Assembly (NCBI GenBank): GCA_964557205.1
Contig: CAZKZI010000001.1
Span: 1-64,000, forward strand
Source: JAQVQN01 sp964557205
Lineage (GTDB): Bacteria > Verrucomicrobiota > Kiritimatiellia > RFP12 > UBA1067
Reading direction: 5' to 3'
Length of the DNA stretch: 64,000 nt
Below the pieces are notes generated by a model. The model made no database searches and was not told the DNA's origin. It saw only the letters and a list, made by a program, of their open reading frames with translations. Shown in pieces: positions 24,279 through 31,829 of this stretch. Position numbers and translations under genes: made by a program. The number at the start of each line of letters is the position of its first letter. Positions within the stretch are counted from its first letter, which is position 1.

Positions 24279-26201
24279 ATGAGAAAGCGAGCAAAGCGTA
24301 CTGTATTAGTAATGGCCAGCATGATTCTGGCGACGGTTTTTGCGAACGCGGAAACTGACACGGCGCTACTATGTTACGGCACTAATGTAATGAGGTTCAC
24401 CGTGCAGGACGGCGCGTGGAGTGCGCAAAGCGACTTCGCGCACAGGGATAACAGTTATGATGGAATTGCAAATACTTTCAATGGGCTGGCGAGTGACGGG
24501 CGGCGTGTGTTTGTCGGCGAGGCGGCTACCACTTCATCAAGGATTCTTGAGTTTGACATGGACGGCGTTTTTAAGCGCAGGCTGGTCTATATACGTCAGA
24601 ACGTGGAGTACATGTGCATGTCGCTAGACGGCAATTGGCTGTACGCCACGGTCAATCCCTGGACCACGAACGCGGCGGTTTACCGTTATGATCCTGTGAC
24701 TAGCGTGGGGGGTGTTTTCATCCCGAATACAGGAACCAATGCGCTGGGACAGGTGTTATGGGCTTTTAACACCGCGAGGGGAGTTGCTGCGGATAGTGTC
24801 GGCCGTTTGTGGGTTTCGGAACGCAGCAACGGCACAGTTTACGTGTTTGACGGCAATGACGGAACCTATTTGGACAAGATCACCGGATTGAGCAATGTGC
24901 AGGGGTTACATTATTCACATGCAGACGGCAAGGTTTACGGCACCACTACCGGCAACGCCACTTTTATTATCGATGTCGAAACTTTGAGTTATGTCTCAAG
25001 AAGCGTAACGCTCGGCAATCGTCTCGGCATAACCCAAGTGCAGGGGGTGTTGTGTAGCGGACGCTTTGATTCTCCTTACATAACCGGATATGACCTTGAC
25101 GCTTACACAACGGCCAACCTTGCCGACGTCCCTGTAACTTCCAGGCATATCATCACATTGCCGAGAACGCCGCTACGTAAAATCACAGGGCATTTGCTGA
25201 TTGCCGAGACGGTCTCTAACCGGGTGGCAAAAGTGAGCGTTGACGAAGGGTGCGGGTTGGACCCGGACGGATTTTTTGCCGGGGGCGAGGATGTTTCGTA
25301 TGACGGTCTGGCGTTGCGTCAACCGCGCGGTTTGGCTGTATTCAGCAATGCGGTGTATGTGGCCGAAGGTGTAGCAGGCGGACGCGTCTTGCGTTTCAGT
25401 AAATGGGGGACGTTTAAAGAAGTACTAGTGGATTTTAGTAAAACCGATTATACCGAATGCGTCCCGGCTGCCTTAGCCTGCACCCATGATGGAAAAACTC
25501 TTTACGTGACGGACGCCCATACGCTGTTCATGGCTGGCAACGGTGTCTCATGGGGGGGTGCGCCGACAAACGGATACTATAATGTCAACAGTTTCGGCGA
25601 GACGGTCTATAAGATAGATGTCAGCAGCAGGGCGGTCTCGGTTTTTGCGGACTCTTCGAGTCTTCCCGGCAATGACATGCTGCTGGAGCCGCGCGGGATC
25701 GCTGTTGATCAATATGGGAATGTTTATTGCCCGGCTTGGTACAACAATACAAATTCTCTTTATACCACTGCCGGTTGGATTTATAAGTTTAATAATTCCG
25801 GCGTCAGGCAGGAAAAGATTAATTGCGGCAACCCGTCGGTCTGCTACTACGATCCTGAAGGCGTCTACGACCCTCCTGCTGGAGACGCTCGCATCTCGGG
25901 CTCAGGCATTGTGTTTACGGGTAATGGCATCAGCGACTTCTGGTGGGTTGAAGCGGGCAGCGACATGAGCGTTTTCCCGAAACTATTGGATTTGGGGGCT
26001 TGGCGGACGTATCTGGACGTTGAGGTGTTAAACAAACGGATGGTGTATACCGATCCGGAATACGGCACGTTGTGGCGGCGTATGGGAGATACTTATGGCG
26101 TGGCGGTGTTAACAGGCTTGTTTACGCCGACTTATTTGGCGTTTGCTGAAGAGACCGGGCCTGAACCGCCGCCTTTGGGCACTTTTTTATCGGTTCAATG
26201 A
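24279..26201 (+). CDS. Secreted beta-propeller (NHL/SMP-30-like) protein of unknown function
   Basis: A 640-residue exported protein with a signal peptide (VLVMASMILATVFANA). The remainder consists of repeated beta-strand blades typical of NHL or strictosidine-synthase-like propellers: NTFNGLASDGRRVFVGEA, ARGVAADSVGRLWVSER, LRQPRGLAVFSNAVYVAEG and LEPRGIAVDQYGNVYCP. These carry the G-[IL]-A-x-[DS] start of a blade followed by a V-Y strand. No catalytic residue can be named. The 141-base gap upstream holds only a GTAGTGA-like degenerate tract and a ribosome binding site GGGAAGGAGAAG. It probably continues the cluster 1 transcript. Confidence 0.7.
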   Translation: MRKRAKRTVLVMASMILATVFANAETDTALLCYGTNVMRFTVQDGAWSAQSDFAHRDNSYDGIANTFNGLASDGRRVFVGEAATTSSRILEFDMDGVFKRRLVYIRQNVEYMCMSLDGNWLYATVNPWTTNAAVYRYDPVTSVGGVFIPNTGTNALGQVLWAFNTARGVAADSVGRLWVSERSNGTVYVFDGNDGTYLDKITGLSNVQGLHYSHADGKVYGTTTGNATFIIDVETLSYVSRSVTLGNRLGITQVQGVLCSGRFDSPYITGYDLDAYTTANLADVPVTSRHIITLPRTPLRKITGHLLIAETVSNRVAKVSVDEGCGLDPDGFFAGGEDVSYDGLALRQPRGLAVFSNAVYVAEGVAGGRVLRFSKWGTFKEVLVDFSKTDYTECVPAALACTHDGKTLYVTDAHTLFMAGNGVSWGGAPTNGYYNVNSFGETVYKIDVSSRAVSVFADSSSLPGNDMLLEPRGIAVDQYGNVYCPAWYNNTNSLYTTAGWIYKFNNSGVRQEKINCGNPSVCYYDPEGVYDPPAGDARISGSGIVFTGNGISDFWWVEAGSDMSVFPKLLDLGAWRTYLDVEVLNKRMVYTDPEYGTLWRRMGDTYGVAVLTGLFTPTYLAFAEETGPEPPPLGTFLSVQ

Positions 26202-26229
26202 TTGAATTGTTTTACTCAAGGATTTTTAT

Positions 26230-27549
26230 ATGCGTAACATTTTAAAATGTGCGATAAGTTGTTTATTCGCATGCTGCTTGTTTTCGTCTGGCGCGGATGA
26301 GGTTGGCGGGCCGGTGCGGCCGCTGGCGGACAAGTATGTGGTGGTGGCGGAATCGCCGTCGGCTGAGGACGTATACTGCTACACGCCGGGGCTGGCGCGG
26401 CTGGCAAGCGGGCGGCTGGTGGCGACCATGGACTTTGGCGGGAGGGGTTGGCCGAAAGGCGAGCCGCGGGGGAGTATCTTCACGTCGGACGACCGCGGCA
26501 AGACGTGGACAAAACAAGGGAAGTTCCCGTATGTCCACGCGCGGCCGTTCGAGGCGGGCGGTCGGCTCTATGTGCTGGGACACTCGGGCGACCTGAGGAT
26601 TATACGCTCGGACGACGGCGGAGAGAGCTGGTCGGAGCCGGTGAAGCTGACGGACGGACAGAGATGGCACCAGTCGGCTTGCAACGTGTGGCACGCCAAC
26701 GGGTGCGTGTATATGGTGATGGAGCTTTTCGTTTCAAATAATATAAAAGCTTGGCCGGTCGGAGAGCTTGCGCCGGTGCTGATGCGTGCGAAGGAGGGGG
26801 ACGACCTGACCAAGCGGGAGAGCTGGACATTCGCGTCAGAGCTTTCCTTCAGCGAAACCATCCCTAATCTGGCGAGTGATCCCGGCATTGATTACTTCGG
26901 GGTGCCGTTCTATCCGTCGGCCTATCCCCGCGGCTCGATGCCCGCGCCAGGGCGCGGTTGTCCGCCGATGGGCTGGCTAGAGGCGAACGTTGTGCAGTTC
27001 GTTGATCCGGGGCACTACTGGTTCGATCCGAAGGGTCGCACGTTCCACATCTGGATGCGGGCGCACACAGGGGGCACGGGATATGCGGCTGTGGCCAAGG
27101 TGGTGGAGTACGCGGACGGCAGCATGGTGACGATGCTGGAGAAGGTGCCGTCGGGCAAGAGCGCGCTGTTCCTGCCGTGCCCGGGCGGGCAGATGCGCTT
27201 CCATGTTCTGTATGACGGAGTGACGAAGCTGTATTGGCTGCTCAGCTCGCAGGCGACGGACTCGATGACGCGGGCTGAGATACTGCCGCCGGATCGCTAT
27301 AACCTGCCGAACAACGAACGCCACCGGCTGCAACTGCACTTTTCGAAGAACATGGTGGACTGGTGCTTCGCGGGTTTGGTGACGGTCGGGGCAACGCCTA
27401 AGGAGGCGCGGCATTACGCGTCGATGGCGTTTGACGGCGAGGATCTGCATGTGCTGTCGCGCAGCGGTGACGCGCGGGCGAAGAACGCGCATGACGGGAA
27501 TCTGATCACGTTTCATACGGTCAGGGATTTCAGAAAACTGGTGTATTAG
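26230..27549 (+). CDS. Secreted BNR/Asp-box sialidase-family protein
   Basis: A 439-residue exported protein (signal about residues 1-21, cysteine-rich CLFACCLFSSGA). It has two Asp-boxes, SDDRGKTW (86-93) and SDDGGESW (127-134), the hallmark loops of sialidase-fold propellers, and an early YTPGLARLASGRLVATMDFGG. The late segments HLLSSQATDSMTRA and LQLHFSKNMVDWCFAG are typical of exo-sialidase-like families that include many non-sialidase glycosidases. Whether it cleaves sialic acid cannot be judged from the sequence. RBS AAGGA upstream. It is the last gene of cluster 1 and ends only a few bases before the IS110-family element. Confidence 0.8.
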   Translation: MRNILKCAISCLFACCLFSSGADEVGGPVRPLADKYVVVAESPSAEDVYCYTPGLARLASGRLVATMDFGGRGWPKGEPRGSIFTSDDRGKTWTKQGKFPYVHARPFEAGGRLYVLGHSGDLRIIRSDDGGESWSEPVKLTDGQRWHQSACNVWHANGCVYMVMELFVSNNIKAWPVGELAPVLMRAKEGDDLTKRESWTFASELSFSETIPNLASDPGIDYFGVPFYPSAYPRGSMPAPGRGCPPMGWLEANVVQFVDPGHYWFDPKGRTFHIWMRAHTGGTGYAAVAKVVEYADGSMVTMLEKVPSGKSALFLPCPGGQMRFHVLYDGVTKLYWLLSSQATDSMTRAEILPPDRYNLPNNERHRLQLHFSKNMVDWCFAGLVTVGATPKEARHYASMAFDGEDLHVLSRSGDARAKNAHDGNLITFHTVRDFRKLVY

Positions 27550-27647
27550 GTAAGATGAGAAGGCTGTTCTCCTAGTGAAAGGTTTTCTGGCAAAATACCG
27601 GAAACCGTAAACGCGCACTCAGAGGTGCAAACACAAGGAGAACAGCA

Positions 27648-28691
27648 ATGAAGAAAGTTACAGTAATCGGGATGGATATGGGAGACAAAAATCACAAGGC
27701 TATCGGGCTTTCTGAAAGCGGCGAGATCATCAGCCGTGAAGAGGTGCCCTGCACCGCGGAAGGTGTCAGCGCGTACCTTGTGCGGCACCCCGGGTCGCTG
27801 CTGGCGATCGAGACCGGGACGCACTGCCGGTGGGTGTCCAAGCTCGGGCTGGATCTGGGGCACGAGGTTCTTGTGGGCAACGCGCGGAAGCTGCGGATGA
27901 TATGGGACAGCAGCCGGAAGAATGACTGGAGGGACGCGGAGATGCTGGCGAAGGTCGCCAGGACGGACCGGTCGCTGCTGCACCCGGTCGCGCTCAGGGA
28001 CGACGGTGACCAGTCGCTGATGCGCCTGGTCAAATCCCGCGACGTGCTTGTGAGGAGCCGCACGCGGATAGTGAGCCAGATCCGCGGGTTCTGCAAGTCC
28101 GAGGGGGCGCGCCTGCCGAAGTGCTCTGCCGAGTCGTTCGCGAGGCTTGAGCGCGAGGTCTGCCCGTCCGTGCGCCCGGTCGTGAAGCCCCTGTTCGCGG
28201 TCTTGAAGGAATTGGGCAAGAAGATCGCCTTGTACGACAAGATGATCGCGGACGCGGTGAAGCGGCTGCACGGCGAAGAGGCCGCGCTGCTTGAGCCCAT
28301 AGCCGGGGTCGGGCCGGTGACGGCGGCGGCGTTCCTGGCGGCGGTCGGGGACGTCCGGGCCTTCGGGAGCGCCCGTGACGCGGGGCCTTACTTCGGGCTG
28401 GTGCCGAGGCAGGACCAGTCGGGCGGCACGGACAGGCAGCTGCGGATATCGAAGGAGGGCAATGAGATCGTGCGGCGGCTGCTGGTCACCGCCGCGAATT
28501 ACATCATGGGGCCGTTCGGCGCGGACTGCGAGCTCCGCCGCCACGGCATGAAGATCGCGGAAAGGGGCGGGAAGAACGCCATGAAGCGGGCAAAGGTGGC
28601 CGTGGCGAGGAAGCTGGCCGTGCTGATGCTCGCGATCCTGAGGGGCAAGAGCTCCTACTGCCCGCTGAAAGAGGCAGGGGTCGCGGCGTAG
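27648..28691 (+). CDS. IS110-family transposase (RNA-guided DEDD recombinase)
   Basis: A 347-residue protein with the DEDD RuvC-like domain in the first half: Asp10 in IGMDMGDKNHK, Glu55 in LLAIETG, Asp93 and Asp96 in KNDWRDAEML. The C-terminal Transposase_20 domain has the helix-hairpin-helix segment LEPIAGVGPVTAAAFLAAVG (215-234) and the Ser258 region PRQDQSGG that supplies the nucleophile. Known relatives use a bridge RNA from a non-coding end to choose target and donor. All catalytic residues are present, so it is probably functional. RBS AAGGAG lies 8 bases before the ATG. Confidence 0.92.
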   Translation: MKKVTVIGMDMGDKNHKAIGLSESGEIISREEVPCTAEGVSAYLVRHPGSLLAIETGTHCRWVSKLGLDLGHEVLVGNARKLRMIWDSSRKNDWRDAEMLAKVARTDRSLLHPVALRDDGDQSLMRLVKSRDVLVRSRTRIVSQIRGFCKSEGARLPKCSAESFARLEREVCPSVRPVVKPLFAVLKELGKKIALYDKMIADAVKRLHGEEAALLEPIAGVGPVTAAAFLAAVGDVRAFGSARDAGPYFGLVPRQDQSGGTDRQLRISKEGNEIVRRLLVTAANYIMGPFGADCELRRHGMKIAERGGKNAMKRAKVAVARKLAVLMLAILRGKSSYCPLKEAGVAA

Positions 28692-29010
28692 GGCGGTCCG
28701 GCTCCGGGGCTTTTCGGGCCCCCCGCCGGACCGACGGCCCCGCGCGGCCGCAAACATTGGTTTTTCACAGGAGACTTTGAAGGAGCATGCGCTGACGGAA
28801 CAACACGGTTTTCGACGAACAGCAGACGTCCCGTCCCGGTGACTGCGGTAAGGCACTTGCACCTCGTGTGCGCCCGTTAGGTTGCAGCCCGAAGACGGAC
28901 CTTTCCATGCACCGGACAAAACGTTGTCCAATAAGAGTGCGAATAGAAGCGAGACGTCAACTGCGTTCGTGAAAAAGTGGAAGTCCGCCATGCGGGTGCC
29001 CTTGACAAGT
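28692..29010 (+). ncRNA. Candidate bridge RNA region of the IS110-family element
   Basis: About 320 bases after the transposase stop have no convincing gene. A strong hairpin starts at once (GGTCCGG 28695-28701 with CCGGACC 28726-28732, inner GGGGC/GCCCC). The remainder includes several short stems. In the IS1111 branch the guide RNA is encoded in this right end. The RNA's ends and its target- and donor-binding loops cannot be set by eye. Confidence 0.4.
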
Positions 29011-29024
29011 CTTCTCATAGAAGT

Positions 29025-29422
29025 GCCTTACAGATCAAGAGCAGCAATAAAAAACAAGTTGTTTGCAGAACGAGCACGAAAGACAAGTGTGTGGGTATGT
29101 GGGTGTGTGGGTAGCCGAAGACCGCACAGACTCACAAACTCACGTACTCACAAACAAACAGTGTGCGCTTGAATTGGGTTGCGGGCGCAAGCCCGCATTA
29201 GTGGGAGTATGTGGGTGAGTGAGTGAGTGTGTGAGTATGTGAGTGAGTGAGTGTGTGTGTGAGTGAGTGAGTGTGGGAGGGAGATAGTATGGTTAAACAC
29301 TTCAGGGAGCTGAAAGAAGGGCGAGTCTCGCGGGACGGGAATTCTTCAAGATAAAGCCCGGTCGCCTCTCGGAGGTTTTCAACCCCGAATTTTTATGTGG
29401 CGGCATGATTTCTGCGCTCCCC
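29025..29422. other. Non-coding gap after the IS110 element
   Basis: No gene is supported between the element and the second operator copy. The gap holds GT-rich and AC-rich simple repeats (29088-29277), a perfect hairpin GCGGGC-GCAA-GCCCGC (29181-29196), the short palindrome GCGAGTCTCGC, and otherwise unremarkable sequence from 29281 to 29422. Confidence 0.6.
29088..29277. repeat. GT-rich and AC-rich low-complexity tracts with a GCAA hairpin
   Basis: A GT-rich run (29088-29113), an AC-rich run that partly complements it (29131-29160) and a longer (GTGA)n/(GT)n run (29201-29277) surround the perfect stem GCGGGC/GCCCGC with a GCAA loop (29181-29196). The two first runs could form an imperfect hairpin. 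Replication slippage is the likely origin. Confidence 0.7.
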
Positions 29423-29526
29423 CTGCAATCCCAGTGCATACTTATGCAATCCTAAGGCATATCCTTTGGTTTGGTTCCAGGCCTATTTTCGTGGTAGAAT
29501 GGTATCATAGATGTAGAAGGAATGCA
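29423..29526 (+). promoter_or_regulatory. Operator-promoter of cluster 2 (copy 2 of the 104-bp repeat)
   Basis: This copy matches 15467-15570 at 101 of 104 bases, with the three changes confined to the region just after the -10 box. Half-sites lie at 29424-29441 and 29445-29462, TTGGTT at 29471-29476 and TAGAAT at 29495-29500. It is followed by the BNR gene at 29556. Preservation of both half-sites and both promoter boxes supports one regulon for the two clusters. Confidence 0.7.
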
Positions 29527-29555
29527 TGTTAATCCGTCTTGAAGGGTTGTAAACA

Positions 29556-30557
29556 ATGAAGAACATCGGGATCGCTGCCGGGGTAATGATTTCTGTTGGC
29601 TGTGCGCAGGCGGATGCGGTTGTTTCGTCAGTGTTCCTCGGCGACCCGCTGCCGACGCCGTCGTGCCACGCCTCGACGATAACGGAGACTTCGGGGGGGA
29701 TGGTGGCGGCGTGGTTCGGCGGCACACATGAGCAGCACCCGGATGTGGGCATCTGGCTGGCGCGGCAGGAGAGCGGAAAATGGCTGCCCGCGCGGGAGGT
29801 TGCGAACGGTGTGCAGCCGGACGGCACGCGTCACCCTTGCTGGAACCCGGTGCTCTATACGGCCAAGGACGGGACGCTGGTGTTGTTCTATAAGGTCGGG
29901 GCGGACTGCACATGGTGGTGGGGCGAGCGCATGGTCTCGCGCGACGGGGGTAAAACCTGGTCCGTGCCGGTCAAGCTGCCGAACGGCATGATCGGCCCGA
30001 TCAAGAACAAGCCGCTGGCTTTGCCGGACGGGCGTGTGCTGTGCGGAGCCAGCACCGAGTTCGGTCCGTGGCTGGTGCATGTCGAGACGACCGACGACGC
30101 GGGTGCGGTCTGGTCGCGCACGGGAAACCTGCACGGGCGGCACATCAACGCGATCCAGCCGAGTTTTCTGACACATCCGGATAACGTGCTGCAGATGGTC
30201 GGGCGGACAAAGGAGAAGCGGGTCTTCTCGATCTTCTCCAGTGACGGTGGCGCGACATGGGGCGAGATGACACTGCTGGAGGTGCCGAACCCGTGTTCGG
30301 GGACCGATGCGGTGACGCTCAAGGACGGACGGCACCTGCTGGTCTGCAATCCGGTGGAGAAGGGGCGTTCGCCGCTGTCGGTAATGCTCTCCGGCGACGG
30401 CGTCAAGTGGCGCGAGGCGCTGGTTCTCGAAGACGAGCCCGGCAAGGAGTTCTCTTATCCGGCAGTGATTCAGGCGGCGGACGGCAAAGTGCATGTGACG
30501 TACACATGGAAGCGGAAAAACGTGCGGCATGTTGTGATCGATACGACGAAACTATAA
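29556..30557 (+). CDS. Secreted BNR_2-type sialidase-like protein
   Basis: A 333-residue exported protein (signal about 1-19). The opening SCHASTITETSGGMVAAWFGGTHEQ (37-61) and ending EFSYPAVIQAADGKVHVTYTWKR are typical of the BNR_2 exo-sialidase-like family, in which the His, Ser and Glu near the start line the active pocket. Asp-boxes are SRDGGKTW (128-135) and SSDGGATW (228-235). Plausible substrates include sialic acids or other acidic sugars. Members of this fold also act on rhamnose-glucuronate links, so specificity is open. It is the first gene of cluster 2. Its signal and first mature residues (ADAVVSSVFLGDPL) resemble those of the LamG/FG-GAP protein at 21507. Confidence 0.83.
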   Translation: MKNIGIAAGVMISVGCAQADAVVSSVFLGDPLPTPSCHASTITETSGGMVAAWFGGTHEQHPDVGIWLARQESGKWLPAREVANGVQPDGTRHPCWNPVLYTAKDGTLVLFYKVGADCTWWWGERMVSRDGGKTWSVPVKLPNGMIGPIKNKPLALPDGRVLCGASTEFGPWLVHVETTDDAGAVWSRTGNLHGRHINAIQPSFLTHPDNVLQMVGRTKEKRVFSIFSSDGGATWGEMTLLEVPNPCSGTDAVTLKDGRHLLVCNPVEKGRSPLSVMLSGDGVKWREALVLEDEPGKEFSYPAVIQAADGKVHVTYTWKRKNVRHVVIDTTKL

Positions 30558-30582
30558 TGCGATACACGAAAGGAAAAGCCAA

Positions 30583-31812
30583 ATGACGACAAAACGAGCA
30601 ATCAGCATGTTGATCATGTGTTTAGCGGGTATTGTGGCTGTGGGCGCACTGGCTGATACCCCGGAAATTACGGGCGTGACAGTGCGGCAGCGCTGGCCGT
30701 GGAGCCGGCTGGTGGACATTGATTATGTCCTGACCTGTAACCCGACGCAGCGGGTGGACATTGCTGTACATGCCTATAACGGGTCGGAGAAACTCTTTTT
30801 TCCCTTAGATGCTTTATCCGGTGATCTGATGAATATCGGACAGGGTGCCAAGCGCATCGTCTTGGATCCCGTTAAAACCGGCTACACGAACGAAGCGCTC
30901 ACGCAGTTCAGCGTGGAACTGACACCGACTGATCCGCCCGTTTACATGATCGTGGATCTGACCAGGGATGCGGGGACGGAAGGCCAGATCGAGTATGTGT
31001 ACGAAGCGGATTTGACGAACGGCTTCTGGGGTTCCTGGGAGAGAAACCCGATTACAAATGAGACTGGAGAGGCCCTTGTCGAGTCTGTCATCTGGACCGG
31101 CGTGACGACCAATGCTATCTATAAGACGGACAAGCTCGTTCTGAGACGCGCGTCGGCGGGCTCCTTCACAATGGGAGATCCACCCGGGACTTTGACGGAG
31201 GTAGATGAAGATTTCTACGTGAGCGTGTTCGCTGTGACTCAAGCGCAATGGGACAAGGTCACGGGAGGGAGCAGTACAGCCGTTACGCCTAAAGCGGCTT
31301 TGTCTTACAATGCCCTTCGGGGTGCGACGACAAACTCGCCCGCTGTTGACTGGCCCGAGACAGAATCCTATGTCGCGCCTGCCAGTTTCATAGCCAGGCT
31401 CCGAAATAAGACCGGTATCACCGACTTCGACCTGCCCACGCAAACGCAGTGGGAGTATGCGTGCCGGGCGGAAACAACAACCTACTACAACGATGGCATA
31501 GAGGGGGACATCACAACCTACACCAACCGATTGGACAATCTGGCGTGGTGGAAAAACAACAGTGGTGGCGGTATAAAGGAAGTCGGGCTGAAGACCGCGA
31601 ATGCCTGGGGGTTGTACGATATGCACGGCAATGTCTGGGAGTGGTGTCTGGATTGGTTTGATATATCATGCACGCAGCGCTATACGCGGGGCGGGGACAG
31701 ACGTGTCGACTTCGATATCTGCCGTTCAGGGTTTAATGACAACGGTGGCGATCCGTCTGTCGGACAAAGCGGTTTCGGCTTGCGTCTTGTCCGAACACTG
31801 GAATGCCCTTGA
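30583..31812 (+). CDS. Secreted SUMF1/FGE-like protein, cluster 2
   Basis: A 409-residue, fourth and most diverged member of the SUMF1-like set. Signal peptide SMLIMCLAGIVAVGALA, then a variant N-terminal domain (ITGVTVRQRWPWSRLVDIDY) and an FGE-like domain with TQAQWDKVTG, DFDLPTQTQWEYACRAET, NAWGLYDMHGNVWEWCLDW and GFGLRLVRTL. The final loop TRGGDRRVDFDICRSGF has a single cysteine, so it is not a formylglycine generator. The RPVERVSW segment of the other copies is lost. RBS AAAGGAAAAGCC. It follows the BNR gene by 25 bases. Confidence 0.85.
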   Translation: MTTKRAISMLIMCLAGIVAVGALADTPEITGVTVRQRWPWSRLVDIDYVLTCNPTQRVDIAVHAYNGSEKLFFPLDALSGDLMNIGQGAKRIVLDPVKTGYTNEALTQFSVELTPTDPPVYMIVDLTRDAGTEGQIEYVYEADLTNGFWGSWERNPITNETGEALVESVIWTGVTTNAIYKTDKLVLRRASAGSFTMGDPPGTLTEVDEDFYVSVFAVTQAQWDKVTGGSSTAVTPKAALSYNALRGATTNSPAVDWPETESYVAPASFIARLRNKTGITDFDLPTQTQWEYACRAETTTYYNDGIEGDITTYTNRLDNLAWWKNNSGGGIKEVGLKTANAWGLYDMHGNVWEWCLDWFDISCTQRYTRGGDRRVDFDICRSGFNDNGGDPSVGQSGFGLRLVRTLECP

Positions 31813-31829
31813 CCTGAGCGGTTTTGGGG

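Larger units (their letters stand above)
27550..29024 (+). mobile_element. IS110-family insertion sequence (IS1111-like arrangement)
   Basis: An intact transposase gene is flanked by a short left end (about 100 bases) and a long non-coding right end (about 330 bases). Candidate subterminal inverted repeats are ATGAGAAGGCT (27555-27565) and, on the other strand, ATGAGAAGACT (29008-29018); 12 of 15 bases match when extended. IS110 elements leave no target duplication, so the exact borders are approximate. Insertion falls just after the stop of the BNR gene and appears to break no reading frame. The left end also holds CTGTTCTCC (27564-27572) and GGAGAACAG (27637-27645), which can pair around the transposase start. 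Confidence 0.7.

Noticed and set aside
27546..29018. A 490-codon open frame on the minus strand across the whole IS110 element
   Set aside because: It lies antisense to a clear transposase, is compositionally a shadow of GC-rich codons (Arg, Pro, His, Leu rich) and has no family resemblance.
28882..29172. A 96-codon open frame after the transposase
   Set aside because: It runs through the predicted right end and simple repeats, with no ribosome binding site and no resemblance to any protein.
15637..31812. Diversity-generating retroelement, since FGE-like folds are common DGR targets
   Set aside because: No reverse transcriptase gene and no template/variable repeat pair with adenine-specific differences are visible in the window.
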